This document shows, piece by piece, positions 38,327-51,006 of a stretch of 64,000 bases of DNA (position 1 is its first letter; each line of letters opens with the position of its first letter). The position numbers and the translations under genes were made by a program. This DNA is from Adiantum capillus-veneris (Eukaryota; Streptophyta; Polypodiopsida; Polypodiales; Pteridaceae). The DNA is taken from positions 121,941,043 to 122,005,042 of the forward strand of contig CM043960.1 in assembly GCA_014529385.2 (NCBI GenBank), read 5' to 3'. The notes below the pieces were generated by a model. It was not told where the DNA came from. It made no database searches and saw only the letters and a list, made by a program, of their open reading frames with translations.

Positions 38327-39000
38327 ACTGAATTTACTGCATTTTTGGCTACTCGTGGGATAAAACACCAATGTACAGTGCCGTATACGCCTCAACAAAA
38401 TGGTGTTGCTAAGAGGAAAAACAGGTCTCTTACGAAAATGGCAAGATGTTGGTCAAGAGTCAAGCTTTACCACATTCGTTTTGGCTCGAGGCTATCATGT
38501 GTGCCACTTATGTACTCAACAAGTGTCCTACAAAAGCGTTGCAGTCTATGACTCCATATGAAGCATGGCATGATAGAAAGCCATCTATTGAGCACATGAA
38601 CGTTTTTTGCTGTTTGGTTTATGGTTTAGTGCCATAAGTGTAGCGCAAAAAATTGGATGATAAAGCTGTCAAATGTATTTTTGTTGGTTATAGTGCTGAA
38701 AGCAAAGGTTACAGGTTGTATCATCCGCAAACAAAGCGTATTTTGGTTTCACGAGATGTAGTGTTTGTGGAAGATTTTGTTCAGCCCTTGTTGTCATGTA
38801 CTAGAGAAAGTAATGTAAGCTCATAGGACATTTATGACACTTTGTTGCCTCTTTTCAGTGGTGGAAGTTCAAATGTAAATTCCAATGAGGCAAATGTACA
38901 GCCTATGGGGGTTTTTGAAAATGTTATAGATCAGATCAGCCTATGACTGATGGAGATGTACATGATGTACTTGATGAGGAAAGGGCTCAAAATGAGCAGG
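38327..39000 (+). pseudogene. copia copy 2 integrase C-terminal part
   Basis: Resumes with TEFTAFLATRGIKHQCTVPY and TPQQNGVAKRKNRSLTKMAR, the end of the copia integrase core including the conserved Q-Q-N-G-V block, followed in other frames by the MTPYEAWHDRKPSIEH region and the HPQTKRILVSRDV C-terminal domain. Frame changes at about 38450 and stops at about 38637 and 38824 disable it. Confidence 0.9.
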
Positions 39001-40130
39001 CTAGAGGTATGCCAAAATGGCTGGTGCACACTTTGCGTGACAATAAATTGGATGCACCTTTGTCTAGTCGTACTCGTTCAGGCTCTCGCCATGCATCTTA
39101 TGCATCAGATTGTTATGCTTTGGTTGTGTCTAGCTTACATGATGTTGAGGAACCTCTGTCTTTTGATGAAGCACAAAATTCAAAAAATTGGATGGCTGCC
39201 ATGCAATCAAAATATGATGCACTTATAGAAAATGACACATGGACTTTATGTGATTTGCCTCCTGGCAAAAAAGGCCATTGGTACGAAGTGGGTTTACAAA
39301 TTGAAACGCAAGCCAGATGGTGAGATCGATCGCCATAAGGCTCGACTTGTTGCAAAGGGTTATGCACAACAAAAAGGCATAGATTATGAAGAGACCTTTG
39401 CTCCCACTTGTTGTATGACTACTGTGCGTTTTCTATGTGCATTGGCAGCTCATTTTGGTTGGGATGTACATCAATCAGACATTGTTACTGCTTTCTTGAA
39501 TGGTGACATACTTGGGGAAGTTTATGTAACGCAGCCTCGCGGTTTTGTCAAGAAAGGACAAGAGGAAAAAGTGTGCAAATGTAAGAAGGCTTTGTATGGG
39601 TTGAAGCAATCTCCTCGTGCTTGGTATGAGAAAGCTGACACTCGTTTGGTCAAACAAGGCTTTCGTAACAGTCCAACAGAAAGCGCTTTGTATGTAAAGC
39701 ATGAGGGTGATGTACTTCTCATTGTGGTTCTTTATGTAGATGATTTGCTGATCACTGGACCAAATGAGAGAGATATTGCTGAATTTAAGGCTGATTTGAA
39801 TGCTACTTTCAAGATGAAAGATTTGGGGCTATTGCATTATTACTTGGGCATACAGTTTAAGCAGTGTGATGGTGGTATTGCCTTGTGTCAAAAGTTACAT
39901 AGAGACATTGCTATGTAAGTTTGGACTTGAGGATTGCAAACCTATTGCCACTCCCATGGAAACAGGTTTGAAATTGAGTCTACATGATGCTGGTGATCCT
40001 GCAGATGTCACTCTTTACCAAACTGCTGTTGGATGCCTCATTTATGTATGCAACAGGAGGCCAGATATTCAGTTTGCAGTCTCACAGGTTAGCAGATTTA
40101 TGCATAGCCTAGGGTCTAAGCATTTTTAAT
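39000..40130 (+). pseudogene. copia copy 2 reverse transcriptase
   Basis: The frame at 39232-39918 contains most of the RT: KARLVAKGYAQQKGIDYEET, the first catalytic region VHQSDIVTAFLNGD, ALYGLKQSPRAWYEK, and the YVDDLL active site at about 39738-39755. One frame change near 39280 separates it from its N-terminal end, and another near 39895 from IATPMETGLKLS and the connection domain (39866-40129). It is much better preserved than copy 1. Confidence 0.92.
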
Positions 40131-40139
40131 GCCCAAGGG

Positions 40140-40636
40140 GAGATTTTGCCGCCAGACTTACATTTGCTTTTTCGGACTCAGATTGGGCTAGTTGTTTTGA
40201 ACACGCGAGTGTTCACAAGTGGTTTTTGTTTCAATGCTTGGCAGTTTCATGTTATACATGGTTGAGCAAGAAGCAACGTACTGTGGCCGCTTCGAGTTGT
40301 GAGGCTGAGTACAGGGCAGTCTTCACAGCTACGGTTGAGTGTGTATGGCTCAAACACCTTATGGCTGATTTAGGTGTTGGACAGGACACTGCCAACACTA
40401 TCTACACTGACAGCCAGAGCGCATTGGCAGTTGCGAGGAACCCAATTTCTCATGCTCGCACAAAGCACATTGAGGTGCATTACCACTATGTCAAGGAGAG
40501 GCTCTCAGTAGGAGAGATCAGCTTGGCTTATGTGCCAACACAGGACAACGTTGCAGATATTTTCACAAAGGCATTGTCTCGTGAGAAGCTCGAAGCTTTC
40601 CGCAAAGATCTGGGCTTACTCCCCTTTGTGGACTGA
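40140..40636 (+). pseudogene. copia copy 2 RNase H
   Basis: The 136-codon frame from 40226 shows the RNase H motifs SSCEAEYRAV, YTDSQSALAVARN and KHIEVHYHYVKERL, ending with DNVADIFTKALSREKLEAF and the stop at 40634-40636. It is separated from the RT by a short frame break near 40130-40225. Confidence 0.92.
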
Positions 40637-40701
40637 TCATGTCATCAGGGCATGGAACTTCCCTTTACTCATGTGCCAGCTCTCGTGCACCGCATCACTC
40701 C

Positions 40702-40711
40702 AGGGGGGATT
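40702..40711 (+). other. polypurine tract of copia copy 2
   Basis: AGGGGGGATT directly before the LTR, identical to the copy 1 tract on the opposite strand. Confidence 0.8.
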
Positions 40712-40865
40712 TGTTACCATATACATGTGGTAGTGATGTGTGCGAACACATTAGGATCACCGGGGCATTTTTTCCCTCTTTAGGAGGTTTTTTCCCCCGT
40801 GCATTGTATATATGCCCATCACTCTAGGGTTATCTATGTGTTTCTCTGCAACCGTAATCCCATCA
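40712..40865 (+). repeat. 3' LTR of copia copy 2, internally deleted
   Basis: Begins TGTTACCATATACATGTGG like the complement of the copy 1 LTR and keeps the CCCATCACTCTAGGG block, but then jumps to TGTGTTTCTCTGCAACC and a CA end. About 70 bp are missing relative to the copy 1 LTR. A LINE follows directly. Confidence 0.85.
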
Positions 40866-41732
40866 GAATCCACTTGCATATTTTCCTAGCCATGCCCCTG
40901 ATTTCCTGGCATCCCATGAAAAGGTGGGCTAGGTCTTCACTAGCTATTCTGCACCCCGAGCAACGATCGAACCCGATGCCTCTTTCTTGTATCTTTACGC
41001 CCGTCACAGCAGGGCACCCCACATCACTTTCCATATAAATATCTTCATATAATGAGGCCACCTTGGCTTCCAGATGTTCTCCATGACTCCCTCCCATCGT
41101 TTTTTCGTCCAATGCCTCTTCCATAATTTGTTGAGGGGGCTACACCAATTAGCCTTGTGCATTAATGCATGGTAAATGCCTTTAGAGTGTGGTTCCCAAA
41201 AGAGGCTACTCCCGGGCCATCTCCAAGCGTCCCATTCAAAGTTGGATTCACAAATTGGCATCACCACCTTATCAAGCTCTTTCATCACCCTGTAGACTAG
41301 TAAGATCTCAAAGCCATTCAATTGAAATTGGATGGCTAAAGAGTCAAGAGTTTTCCAGCACTTCCTGTTGCCATCCCATAATTGCTCTAGTTGAACGAGC
41401 CCTTTATTATTCACATTCCTGGCCATTTCTATCCAATAGGGGCTTTGTGGCAGCCCCAATATTTTAGAGAGCCAAGGGGACCAGTGCAAAATGGAGTTCT
41501 TAAAGTATCTGGTTACTCCCCCCCATTCCAAAACCTCACCTGCACTTTTGCACTTCCTCATCAACTCCCCTGAGAGTCCACCAGATCTAAGATAAGACCA
41601 CTTCGGGGCGAGAAGTTTGTCGTGCATCACAACTCCCTTCCACTTTCCCCCTTTCGATCTTAGTTTTACGGCATCAATCATTTCCTTGATCATGATAGCC
41701 CAAGCTTGGTCCAGTTTAGCCAATGAGACCAT
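40834..41732 (-). pseudogene. LINE ORF2 C-terminal region with zf-RVT domain
   Basis: The frame 41004-41732 carries the post-RT region (AWAIMIKEMIDAVKLRSK, KIFIWKVMWGALL); after a frame change 40834-41124 continues with CSGCRIASEDLAHLFMGC, the Cys/His set of the zf-RVT domain of plant LINEs. The last codons run into the remnant copia LTR. Confidence 0.88.
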
Positions 41733-42234
41733 AAATTTGGCTCAAAGGGCCTCAGCATGGGATACAGGGTTAAGAATGCCGAGCCCTCCTTGGTCTACCG
41801 GGCGAGCAACTACCTCCGATCTAGCCCACTGCCATGGTCGGGAGGTTTTCGTGTTGTTCTTTCAAAGAAACCTTTTCACTGGTTTTAAGAATTCTTTCCA
41901 GTTACACTTAGCCATCTTGAGCAGGGGCTGAGGAAAGCAATGTACAGGATCATAAAAGCATTAATCACTCTAATCCGGCTTTGGAAGGGTAGGAGAACAA
42001 ACTCCCATCTTCTCATTTTGGCGCTTATTTTTTCAAGGACCCATTGAAATCTTTGACTGTGGGTTACGTCCACCCCTACGGGGGTTCCCAGGTGTCTAAA
42101 TACACTCCCTTTTGAGATAATCTCTCATGTCCAGACTGTAGGGTCAGAAGAGTCGTTCTTCGACAGGGAGATTAGTCTTGACTTCTCTATATTGCACTTG
42201 GATCCCGAGGCCACGACAGATGTTTGCACAATCT

Positions 42235-43125
42235 CTAGAGCTCTCCTGACAACTTGAGGGCACGCCTCAAGAATAGGAGCGAATCATCTGCGAACATTTT
42301 GGCCAGTAGTAGCTGGTCGTTGCCCGGCAATGCCAAACCTTGAATCTCTCCCCGTGCAGCACTGGCTTCGAGCATAGTAATGAGAGGATGCGACCCGATG
42401 GAAAAAAGAAAGGGGGCCAGGGGACATCCTTGCTTAATAGACCTTTTAACCTCAAAAGAGCCCACAATTCTGTCATTAAACAGGAGCTCTGATTGGTTGC
42501 CAATGCCTAGTGTGCATATGAGGCGACAAAGGCGAGGCCCAAAGCCCAGAGCTCCCATGACTTCTTCTATATAGGACCAGTCTATCCTATCATAGGCTTT
42601 GTCGAGGTCCAGCTGCAGTAAGATGCACTCTTGCTTGGAGAAGGATGCATACTCTTTTCCTACCATTGCTGCCAAGATATTGTCATATACAGATCTCCCT
42701 TTAATGAACCCGTGTTGATGGGGAGGGATGATCCGAATCAGGAGGGGGGCAAGTCTGAGAGCTATCACCTTGGCAATAATTTTGTATGCTACTGACATCA
42801 TAGTAATGGGACGCCAATGTTTAAGTTGAGAGAAACATATATGTTTGGGGATGGGCTTGATAAGCCCTCTCTTAACACTTGCATCCAACGACTCTTCGGA
42901 AACAACTTGATTGGACATCCGTGTGACTGGACCCTTGAGATCATCCCAAAATTCCCTGAAGAATTCAGCCATCAGTCCATCCCAACCGGGGGACTTTTCA
43001 TTGCCAAGAGCTTTTAGTGCCGCTGAGCATTCCTCCTCAGAGAAGGCCTTTTCCATGAGGTTGGCTTCCTCCTGGGGAACCTTCTTTTCAACACTTCCAA
43101 GTACAGATGCCCGGGCTTCTTCCAC
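42235..43125 (-). pseudogene. LINE reverse transcriptase
   Basis: A 296-codon frame with the RT motifs in order: KSPGWDGLMAEFF, the thumb/finger region YKIIAKVIALRLAPLL with HQHGFIKGRSVYDNI, the first catalytic Asp in LQLDLDKAYDRIDW, IKQGCPLAPFLFSI and the active site FADDSLLF. It carries no stop within the domain but is separated by frame changes from the endonuclease and C-terminal blocks. Confidence 0.93.
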
Positions 43126-43565
43126 TTCTTGAGATTGGGTCTCTGGCTGAGATACTTGAGCATAAGTGCAACCATCTCATCTTGGTTTTGAACTATATTC
43201 CCTTTCTCATCATTGAGCACTTGCACGCAGCCTCGACTTTTCCTCACTTTTAGAGCCCTAAAAAAATGTGCTTGGTTAGAAGGCTCTAGTTGAAGGAAAT
43301 TTTCCCTAGAGAGCAATCTTGCCTTCTTGATTTCCTCCAGCTGTTCGTTGGCCAGCTGAGATTTAGCTTCAATCCATCGCTTGTGCTCATCTTCCGTAGC
43401 CAGTCCGACAACCTTCCTAGAGGCCAATTGCGCTACCTCCTCTGTGAGATGTTTGATATGTGCCTCATTGGCTTTTTTAACCCGAGGACCCGAAGTTTTG
43501 ATAGCTTTTTGTACACTCCGAACAATAAGTTTATTCATCCCCACATCTTTCTTGAGCTTTCCCAA
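43126..43565 (-). pseudogene. LINE linker between endonuclease and RT
   Basis: A Lys/Glu-rich helical segment (EAHIKHLTEEVAQLASR, FLQLEPSNQAHFFRALK) typical of the region between endonuclease and RT in plant LINEs. Confidence 0.75.
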
Positions 43566-43650
43566 CGCTTTCTTGGTGATGCTTCTGAAGAGAGGGTCTT
43601 TGAATAGGTGTGTTTCTGTAACAAGAAGCTTTTTCTCCCCTCTTGGGGAT

Positions 43651-43681
<31 letters not shown>

Positions 43682-44373
43682 CACCGTTTATCTTTCTTGA
43701 GTTGTAAGTGTAATGGCATGTGATCGGAGAGGCTTTTTCTTGAGATTACCTCCATCTCTAACGTTGATGAGATCCAGTCAGCTTGATGAGAGCAGTAGCA
43801 TATGTCTAGCCAGGAGACAGTGCGGGCATACTGAAGGCTTGTGTAGGTGAATCCAAGCATGCTGTTCCATGGGCCCACTTCCCACAAGTCAATCATAGCC
43901 CACTTCTCACATAAGCTCAGCCATTTAGACTTTTCTGAGCCATCCAGTAGACTGGCGGAGCCTATTCTGTCCTTGCTTTTCTCGACCATATTGAAATCTC
44001 CAACCATCAGCCACTCCCCTTCGATCGGAGTATCCCTGAGCTGCATCCATAGTTTAGCTCTATCCTTTGCATTGCAGGGGCCGTAAACATTTACTATGGT
44101 GATAGGTTGATTGTCCCATCTGATTCTAACACCAAGGACTCTTCTCGAGGGGTGGTTTAGAACCACCTTTGGCTCCAAATATCTGTCAATAATGAACAAG
44201 ACACCATTGAAACCATCTCTTCCTTCCCCATAAAAGATAAGTCTTTTTCCTATAGCCTGTTTTCTCTTACAACGAGCATCCAAATGGTGTTCTTGGATGG
44301 CCCAGCAATTGACTGCCTTCTCTTGGCTGCAAGAAATTTTTACACTATCTATTTGCCTTACTATGAACATCAA
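43531..44373 (-). pseudogene. LINE endonuclease (EEP family)
   Basis: Shows the AP-endonuclease-like motifs: the Glu of WAIQEHHLD, NVYGPCNAKDRAKLW, the GDFNM active-site block, and the terminal SDHMPLHLQL. This domain nicks target DNA for target-primed reverse transcription. After it the frame reads through the poly-C/poly-G tract as a run of Gly. Confidence 0.9.
43653..43682. repeat. poly-C tract inside LINE
   Basis: Thirty consecutive C between the endonuclease and RT blocks of the LINE. Confidence 0.9.
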
Positions 44374-46349
44374 AATGGACCTTTTGTGTCTATCTTGTCA
44401 ATTAGACAATTTAAGGCTAGCAAAATTGATGTTATCACTTAAAATTGCTTTCTGAATTTTGTGTTTTGTGTGTTGTGGCATCTTGAGAGCTTTTGCCTAG
44501 CAAAGCTATGCTAGGCTCGGTGGAAATTACCTCACCAACATGCGAACACATCCGTTGACATTAATGTGGACTACACATGCTCTCAAGTCCTACCCTCTTA
44601 CAAAACATACATATACTAGTAAGTCGGACAATCGTAATCACTCTCTAGTTTCTCCTCCCTGTAAATATCTCACCCCTCGCATTAGCAAATTCCTTGTCGA
44701 CTTCCCCCTAAACCATCTTATCTTCATCCCCATCTCCTATGCTTGCAATAGTTACAATTACTTTGCTACTATGTTATTCACTCTCGGGATACCTTCTTCA
44801 AGGTTGCTAATTCAACTTTTCAATGCCTTACTTGGACTAGTGTCAAACTTCCAATCCAAAAATAAGTGTAGATTCTTTGGCCATTGGGGCCTCCATCATA
44901 GTCCCTTGCAAATGTGCTTGCTCCTTTTAGTCGCAGCTTTGTCGAGCATCAACCTTCTTATCAATTGCCTAATCGTATCATGAGATATTGTCAATATAGT
45001 TGGTTTCGAATTCTAGGTGAATCTTTTGTCTTGCAAGTTGCAAATGATTTGTTGCAAAACTCTATTATGTATGCACACATCTTTATTTTGATTCCTCTTG
45101 TAGAGAAGCCATAAACCCTCATTAAGAGATAGGATGGAATGTAGCCTTGATTCTTGGGAAAATGAACTTGAGTTGGCAGGCCTTGTGATTTTATCACTTG
45201 TTTAATCTATTTTTCATTAGCAAAAAGGGCAAGCCAAAAAACAAGTCCCTCACTCTTCTTGTAATTCCTCTAATTTTTTATTTGAGCATGTGCTTTGGTT
45301 TGCTTTTCAAAACTTACCCAGATTTTTAAATTTTTTTTTACCTAGCCCAACTATATGCCTTTGTTGCATGGGTTGCATCTATCCCCATTGAGATTTGCCC
45401 GCTGAGACTACCAAAAGTCTTCTCTTGTATAAGTTAGGAACTCCCTTGAATCCCAAGCTTCATAGTTTGCCTATTGCCAGTACCATTGAGACCATTCTCA
45501 AACCTACCAAGGGAAAGGACCAAGTTTGCGACAAGTGGTCTCTGCTTCTAACAATTTTAAGGATTTGAATTATTACGGTGATACAACAAAAATGATTGAA
45601 TTACACAAAGACACAAAAGTGGTACGCCATTTGAATACTTATAAAATGGATCGGTTTTTTTAAAAGGCAAACAAAAATAAAGAAACATATTATTCACTTA
45701 TTGTATTGCAACAAGTTTATGGATCATACAAATACAACCCCTTTTTTGAAGGCTAATGTCGTCCCTCCATGGCCACCCACCCACCTGCCAGCGTGCATAT
45801 TTTCTAGAACCTTAGTCTCGCCAGCAAATAATCATGATTCCTATTGTGTAGCGCTTATTATCCTACTTAGGGAGGGCTCGTTTCTTCAACAATGCTTAGT
45901 ATCTTTGTCTTTTCTTTTTGTGAAACTCCTAGCATCAACCCTATAAAAAAAAAAGGTAGAAAAGAGAAGAAGGGTTGATGCAGGAAGATATCAACACACC
46001 AATGCATGAGGATGGGGCATCGGTCAGTGACAAGGCCCAGAACAAGAACAATACGGTAGAAAATAACAAATGCACTAGAGATGCAATCATGCAAGAGAGG
46101 TTAGCATCGATCAATTTATAGTTAATGAGGTGCCCGCTAATGAGAATCAAGGGCCCATTCATGTGAATATTAACAAGGTAAACTCAAAAATCTTGTCAAA
46201 TGTGTCATTTGAGGACGTTGTGAAAGGTGAAAATCTATTGGATATTGCAGTTGGAAGGTCGGATAAGTAGAAACAAGGTTCCTTTGGCAGCTCATCATAG
46301 AACAACGTGACACAAGATGCAATAATTTAGAGACTCTGTTGGTGTTATT
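44374..46349. other. unrecognised intergenic sequence
   Basis: No gene or repeat recognised. ORF 44540-44983 (147 codons) has no known motif and no supporting context. A short frame near 45560-45640 (TTKMIELHKDTKVVRHLNTYKMD) is suggestive of coding but too short to assign. Confidence 0.5.
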
Positions 46350-46424
46350 TGTTGAGAGGTTGGAAGTTGTGATGCCGAAAACACACTGCATAAGGCTTTG
46401 CATGCTCCTCTGGAATGAGGATGC

Positions 46425-46482
<58 letters not shown>

Positions 46483-46640
46483 CGACAGTGGGTGCAATCA
46501 TCCCCCCATGCCTAGAGTGAGTTGGCTTCCTCTAAGCATGTATTTTATATTATTTCCAAAAAGGGACAGCTCATAAATGAGGCTATTTACATTCCACTTC
46601 AGGGATAAAGACTTAACGAAATTCTTATTGACTTATTTCA
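46350..46640 (-). repeat. gypsy 3' LTR
   Basis: Begins TGTTGAGAGGTTGGAAG and matches 62621-62911 closely; a (GA)n tract at 46432-46478 lies within it. The exact inner end is uncertain because the two copies differ by a 7 bp indel near the end. Confidence 0.85.
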
Positions 46641-47062
46641 TGTTCTGCTATCTGTTGTCAGTTACCTGCCCACGACTCAGCTACCTTGACCTGCTGCATC
46701 ACGCACACATGACCATAATGTTAGAATCCAACTTCTCAAAATCCATTCCATAACATACCCTGGGGTAACAAAAGCAACTGACTTCAATTGTTCATAACAA
46801 TAGCAAAGTAATATGTGGTGGGCCAATTCCACATGTAAAGGAGAGTCTTGCCTCACTAGGCGTAGGAACTCTAACACACATGTAAACAACAACAATAATT
46901 CCCATATCACTTGCATGACGGAGAGACCTGCCTATTAGAGGTGTAGGAACTCTAACATGTGATTGAATCAAATCCATAAAAACCAACCAATGTACCAATC
47001 AAGTCCAATCATTGTATTTCATTCCATTTACTGACAATTAAACCATTCCACCAAAATTGATG

Positions 47063-47430
47063 CTATGCATTGCCTAAAGGTGCCTCGTCAGGCCTAAATG
47101 CGTTACTGCGATTGTGGTATGCAAAAATCAAGTGCTGATACATGGGACTTAAAGTGGTTGCAGGAAGCCATTGACATTCTTCGACAAAGTGATTCTTATA
47201 TTTAACAAGATATCTATGATATTGTGTACCGGTGCATGTAGTAGTGAAGTCATGATCAACAATTGATTCTGGAAGTAATGATTCTTCATCATCTTCGAGT
47301 AAGGGTGGGTCATCAAAAACAGGTGCAATAGGTGGGGTACCTTTAAATTTTTGCAACAAACTTACATGAAAAGAGTTGTGGATGCACCAGTGGAATGTTA
47401 AGCATGTATGCATTGGGGTTGATGCATTAA
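47063..47430 (-). pseudogene. gypsy integrase C-terminal tail and chromodomain
   Basis: The minus strand reads NPNAYMLNIP, then after a one-base frame change CIHNSFHVSLLQKFKGTPP, the standard gypsy integrase tail, then a chromodomain with YHRYLVKYKNHFVEECQWLP. Chromodomains direct chromoviral integration to heterochromatin. The upstream integrase core lies 11.7 kb away at 59.2-60.0 kb because of the insertion. Confidence 0.9.
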
Positions 47431-47458
47431 GAAATTTCGGAGGTCATTTGGAGGGCCT
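47429..47458 (+). repeat. left terminal inverted repeat of the 11.7 kb element, with flanking TA
   Basis: 47431-47458 begins AGAAATTTCGGAGG and ends GGAGGGCC. It matches the complement of 59114-59141 with two mismatches in 28 positions. It is preceded by TA (47429-47430). Confidence 0.85.
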
Positions 47459-47624
47459 TCTAAGAAAATGTATTTTTTGCACTCTCTCTCTAGAAAAAAT
47501 GACAAATAAAAGAGCTGGGTCTTTCATAGTAAAACTTCAAAAAGTGTACTTTAAGTAGATTCCTTACCCCTCTGAACATTCGTTCGTAGTGATTGAGGGA
47601 TAATCCTCTTTTTAGTTGCATTGA

Positions 47625-50487
47625 ATGAACAACGTCAATACGGAGGGAATGAGGCTAACATGGAGGGACAAATCCGCAGCCGCTATTCACTTTCCATTAA
47701 ACCTGCACATTTGGCTAATGGCGCACTCCTCAAATGGCACAAATGTTACCCACAAACGAGCCAAATATCACCTTCACATTGATTTGGACAATGAGTACCA
47801 ACCATTGATTAAGCGCAGTAAAACAAACACACATATACCTCCCACCTCCATAGACACGCTCAGAGCTCAAGGAGCTAAACACATAGATATCTGGACGAGA
47901 GGCTCTCTCTACCCTAAGAATCCAATAACTAATGCGTCTCCACCGTTTGTCAATCCTACAAGCTTATTGACCTTTGCTGGTGATGGAGAAAACGGCCTTC
48001 TGGGTTATTGTAAATCACTTACAAGAGAAGCTGGAACTTACAAGAGCATTCTCCAAGCTCAACAATGTGAGATTGTTCGCCTTTCACATTTACATTCTAC
48101 AGATCAGGTTACCATTTTGAAACATAAAACAGAGGTACAAGAACTGAAAGGAAAGGTGCGAAGTTGTCAAATGAAGGACACCATCTTGGGTGGTCGTATC
48201 CGAAAGAAGAAATTGCGCAATCTTGAAACATTGCAGGTTGCATCAGGAGGTCTCAAGAAAAGAATCCGAGCATTAAGGTGATGCTTCTTGGTTGGCTACA
48301 TTGTCTTAGTTAAGTAATCTCTTTGTTTTTTCTTGTTATGCATTGTTTTCATGTGCCTAAATAGTGTTAGTGAAGCAAATTTTCTGTTATTTACTTATGC
48401 ATTGTCTTCATGTAGAGACTCAATCTATCCTGACAAGGAAAACATTGACCCCAAAGCCAATATAGGAAAGAGATTGAAGCCACTTATAAGTAGAAGCCTG
48501 GCAGCAGATATAGTACATGACAAGAAGTTTAAGGTTCTACAAAGAAATGTAGTGGACCGCTTTATTTCAGAGAACTCAGTGCCTGCAAAAGAGATACAAG
48601 GCACACTTGATTCACTTGGTGTAAGCAAAAGAGGATATTCGGCTATCCAAAAGTCTGTCTCATCCATCTTTGTTAGGAAGGGTATAAAATCCAAACTTCT
48701 ACCATCAGCCTCAAGTGTTTGGAAAGAGAGGCTTCAGCTTAAGCTTCAGCTTAACGAGGCACAGGGAGACTATCTTGGACAGCCCTTTCATATTAAAGCA
48801 ACTTACAGTGGCCATGGAGCGAACATGGCATATGATGAGTTCAACAATATTTTTATGGACCTGCGGATACTACAGAAGAGAATGGTGGAGTTTTACAACA
48901 TCACATTTGAAGAGTCACGTGGACTATTACATTTTGTGTTAAAACTGGATGAGTGTGAGCTTGTTAAAGAGAAAAAGCTAGAGCGTGTTACTATTACTTT
49001 AATGAATAGAGCCCTCTCAAAGTGTCCCAGTGATGATCCTTTATATTTTAGTGTTCAATCAGAATCTAACATATGGTGGCTTGGTGCGTTTGAGGTAAGC
49101 GATATTCTCAAGTAAGCTCAAATGTTCAGATCTACTTAAGTCTCATTTATTTTGTGTTGCAGGTAAAGAAAGAAGATCATGAGATTCTATATTGGGTGTT
49201 CCATCGAACTAATATTCCGGAGCTGATTGATCGACAGACTAACCAGGGAGAGGTACTACGTCTAGATGGAAGGGGAGACTTTCAAGTTCAGTGGCATCTT
49301 GCAGGTGACCTTAAAACATTAAAGTGCATGTATAATTGTGGAATGGGTGCAATGGCAAAGTCACCGTGTTTGTTTTGCATGGAGCCTGCAAAGGTCATGG
49401 ACCCAAAGTGGTGGAGAAAAGCTCCAACACGTCACATTGAGGATCCTGCTTTTCGACCAGTTTTGAAAATACCACTTGTGAATGTCCACATTTGTACAAT
49501 GCATGCCCTTTGTAGAATTGTAGAGAAATTGGTCTACTTATACATCGGGTTTGCTTGGAAGATTAAGAACTCTGCAGAACGACAAGTAGCCTTGCAGTGC
49601 TTAGAAATGGTACTATCGGATATGGGGCTTCATGGTGGCAATGTGAAAATCCAGCGGGATGAAAAGAGATCAACTGCTGAGAAGGATGTCCCATGCAAAC
49701 CATCCATCGGTGGGGTGAAGGCACGGAGGTTTTTATCTAAGCCCCAAGGTACAAGAGATCCAAAGCTAACAAAACATGGAAAAATATATAACACATCTTA
49801 TGTTAGCAAGGTAGAGTATCAGAGCTGGAAAAAGCTACATATTGCAGTCAAAGACCACGAACCAACTACTCGTAACGCGAAGGCTGAGGTTTGGCGATCA
49901 ATAGACATCCTATTTTTGATGTGCGACAAAGATGACTGGTCACAAGGTGATATGAACAAGTTCAAGGAAAATCTCAACCTTCTGAAAAAATCATTCAAGA
50001 CAGCATGGACAGACACCCAGATTACTCACTACATGGTATTATCATGTATTTCTTTCTCTCTTATGTGCAAATATGTGAGTGTAAAACATTCTAACTAATC
50101 TGTTTTCATATCCAACACATCATCTTCAATCATTTTCCATATTTTATACAGAAGTATGGGAACCTGGCAATATGGAATACCCAAGGGATGGAAAAGTTTC
50201 ATTACATGGCGAGAAATGCTTATTTCAGGCACACACGACATGGTGGCTCTCGAATCAAGGCTAACAGTTTGAGAGAACTATTTGAATGGTTCTATCGTAG
50301 AATCATTCATCGAATGCAGGCAAAAGAAGTCTTGGCAAATTCAGCAACAGCACAAGCCATCAGACATTTACAACAACAAAAAGCTAAAAGATCAATGGCA
50401 TACAACAACTCCGGAGCTCGTGAAAGTCAACGAAGGTGGAGAGAGACAATGGTGTATGTGAATCACAAGTGGAGAAAGATACTTTGA
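47625..50487 (+). CDS. candidate DDE/RNase H-fold transposase, 846 residues, four exons
   Basis: Exons 47625-48277, 48416-49094, 49163-50035 and 50152-50487 join in frame with GT/AG introns (68-138 bp) and end at TGA. Residues 1-217 hold a basic coiled-coil-like end (KHKTEVQELKGKVRSC, RIRKKKLRNLE). The rest looks like an RNase H-fold transposase: D396 in VLKLDECEL, D493 in HLAGDLKTLKC, E749 in NTQGMEKFHY, with CLFC (C513, C516) and HICTMH (H553, H558) as a likely zinc site between the second and third acidic residue. The pattern 'GDLK..L...G..G....PC.FC' is seen in eukaryotic transposase lineages with Cys/His inserts, but I cannot place it in KDZ, Transib, CACTA or another named family. The catalytic assignment is inference; the gene model is well supported. 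Confidence 0.72.
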
Positions 50488-50550
50488 GTGGATGACATTG
50501 TACAAAATTTATGTAATACATGATCTTATACAATTGGTACTTGAAGTGTA

Positions 50551-51006
50551 TCAAGATTTTGCAGGTTCAATTTTGTTTTTTGGCACGTCACCCTTGTAAC
50601 GAATCATGAGATGTTTGCCATACTCTAAAAGTTCATCTGGGTTTTGTCTACCAAGAGCTAGTGCCATTGTTGTGTAGGTGTAGTAATACGCTGCCCGACC
50701 ACCTGTATAGCCTGGGCAATAACCAAAACAATCTCTAGCAAACACTTTGTCCACAAGAATGACTTTATCTGCACTTTTGGGCAGCACCGGTCCACCCAAG
50801 AAGCGTGATAGTGTCTTGAATGTGTAAGTTGCTATTGAACCTTTTTGTGACATGGAATTGTGAAAAACTACTATCGGCGACTCGCAGAGCTTTGAAAGGT
50901 ACTGTGCTAGGGCCGCATCCCTTCCTCGATACTCTCTTGTCCGGCGCCGAAGGAAGTCATCCTTGTCAGCAATCCAAGACTGCACATACAATGTCAGAAA
51001 TGACAC

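Larger units (their letters stand above)
40866..44373 (-). mobile_element. L1-type LINE, 5'-truncated, several frame breaks
   Basis: Three blocks in LINE order on the minus strand: EEP endonuclease, reverse transcriptase, and a C-terminal zf-RVT cysteine/histidine region. The first N-terminal strand of the endonuclease is absent, as in a typical 5' truncation. No poly-A is visible at the 3' end where it abuts the copia LTR. A 30-base C run interrupts the endonuclease-RT linker. Confidence 0.9.
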
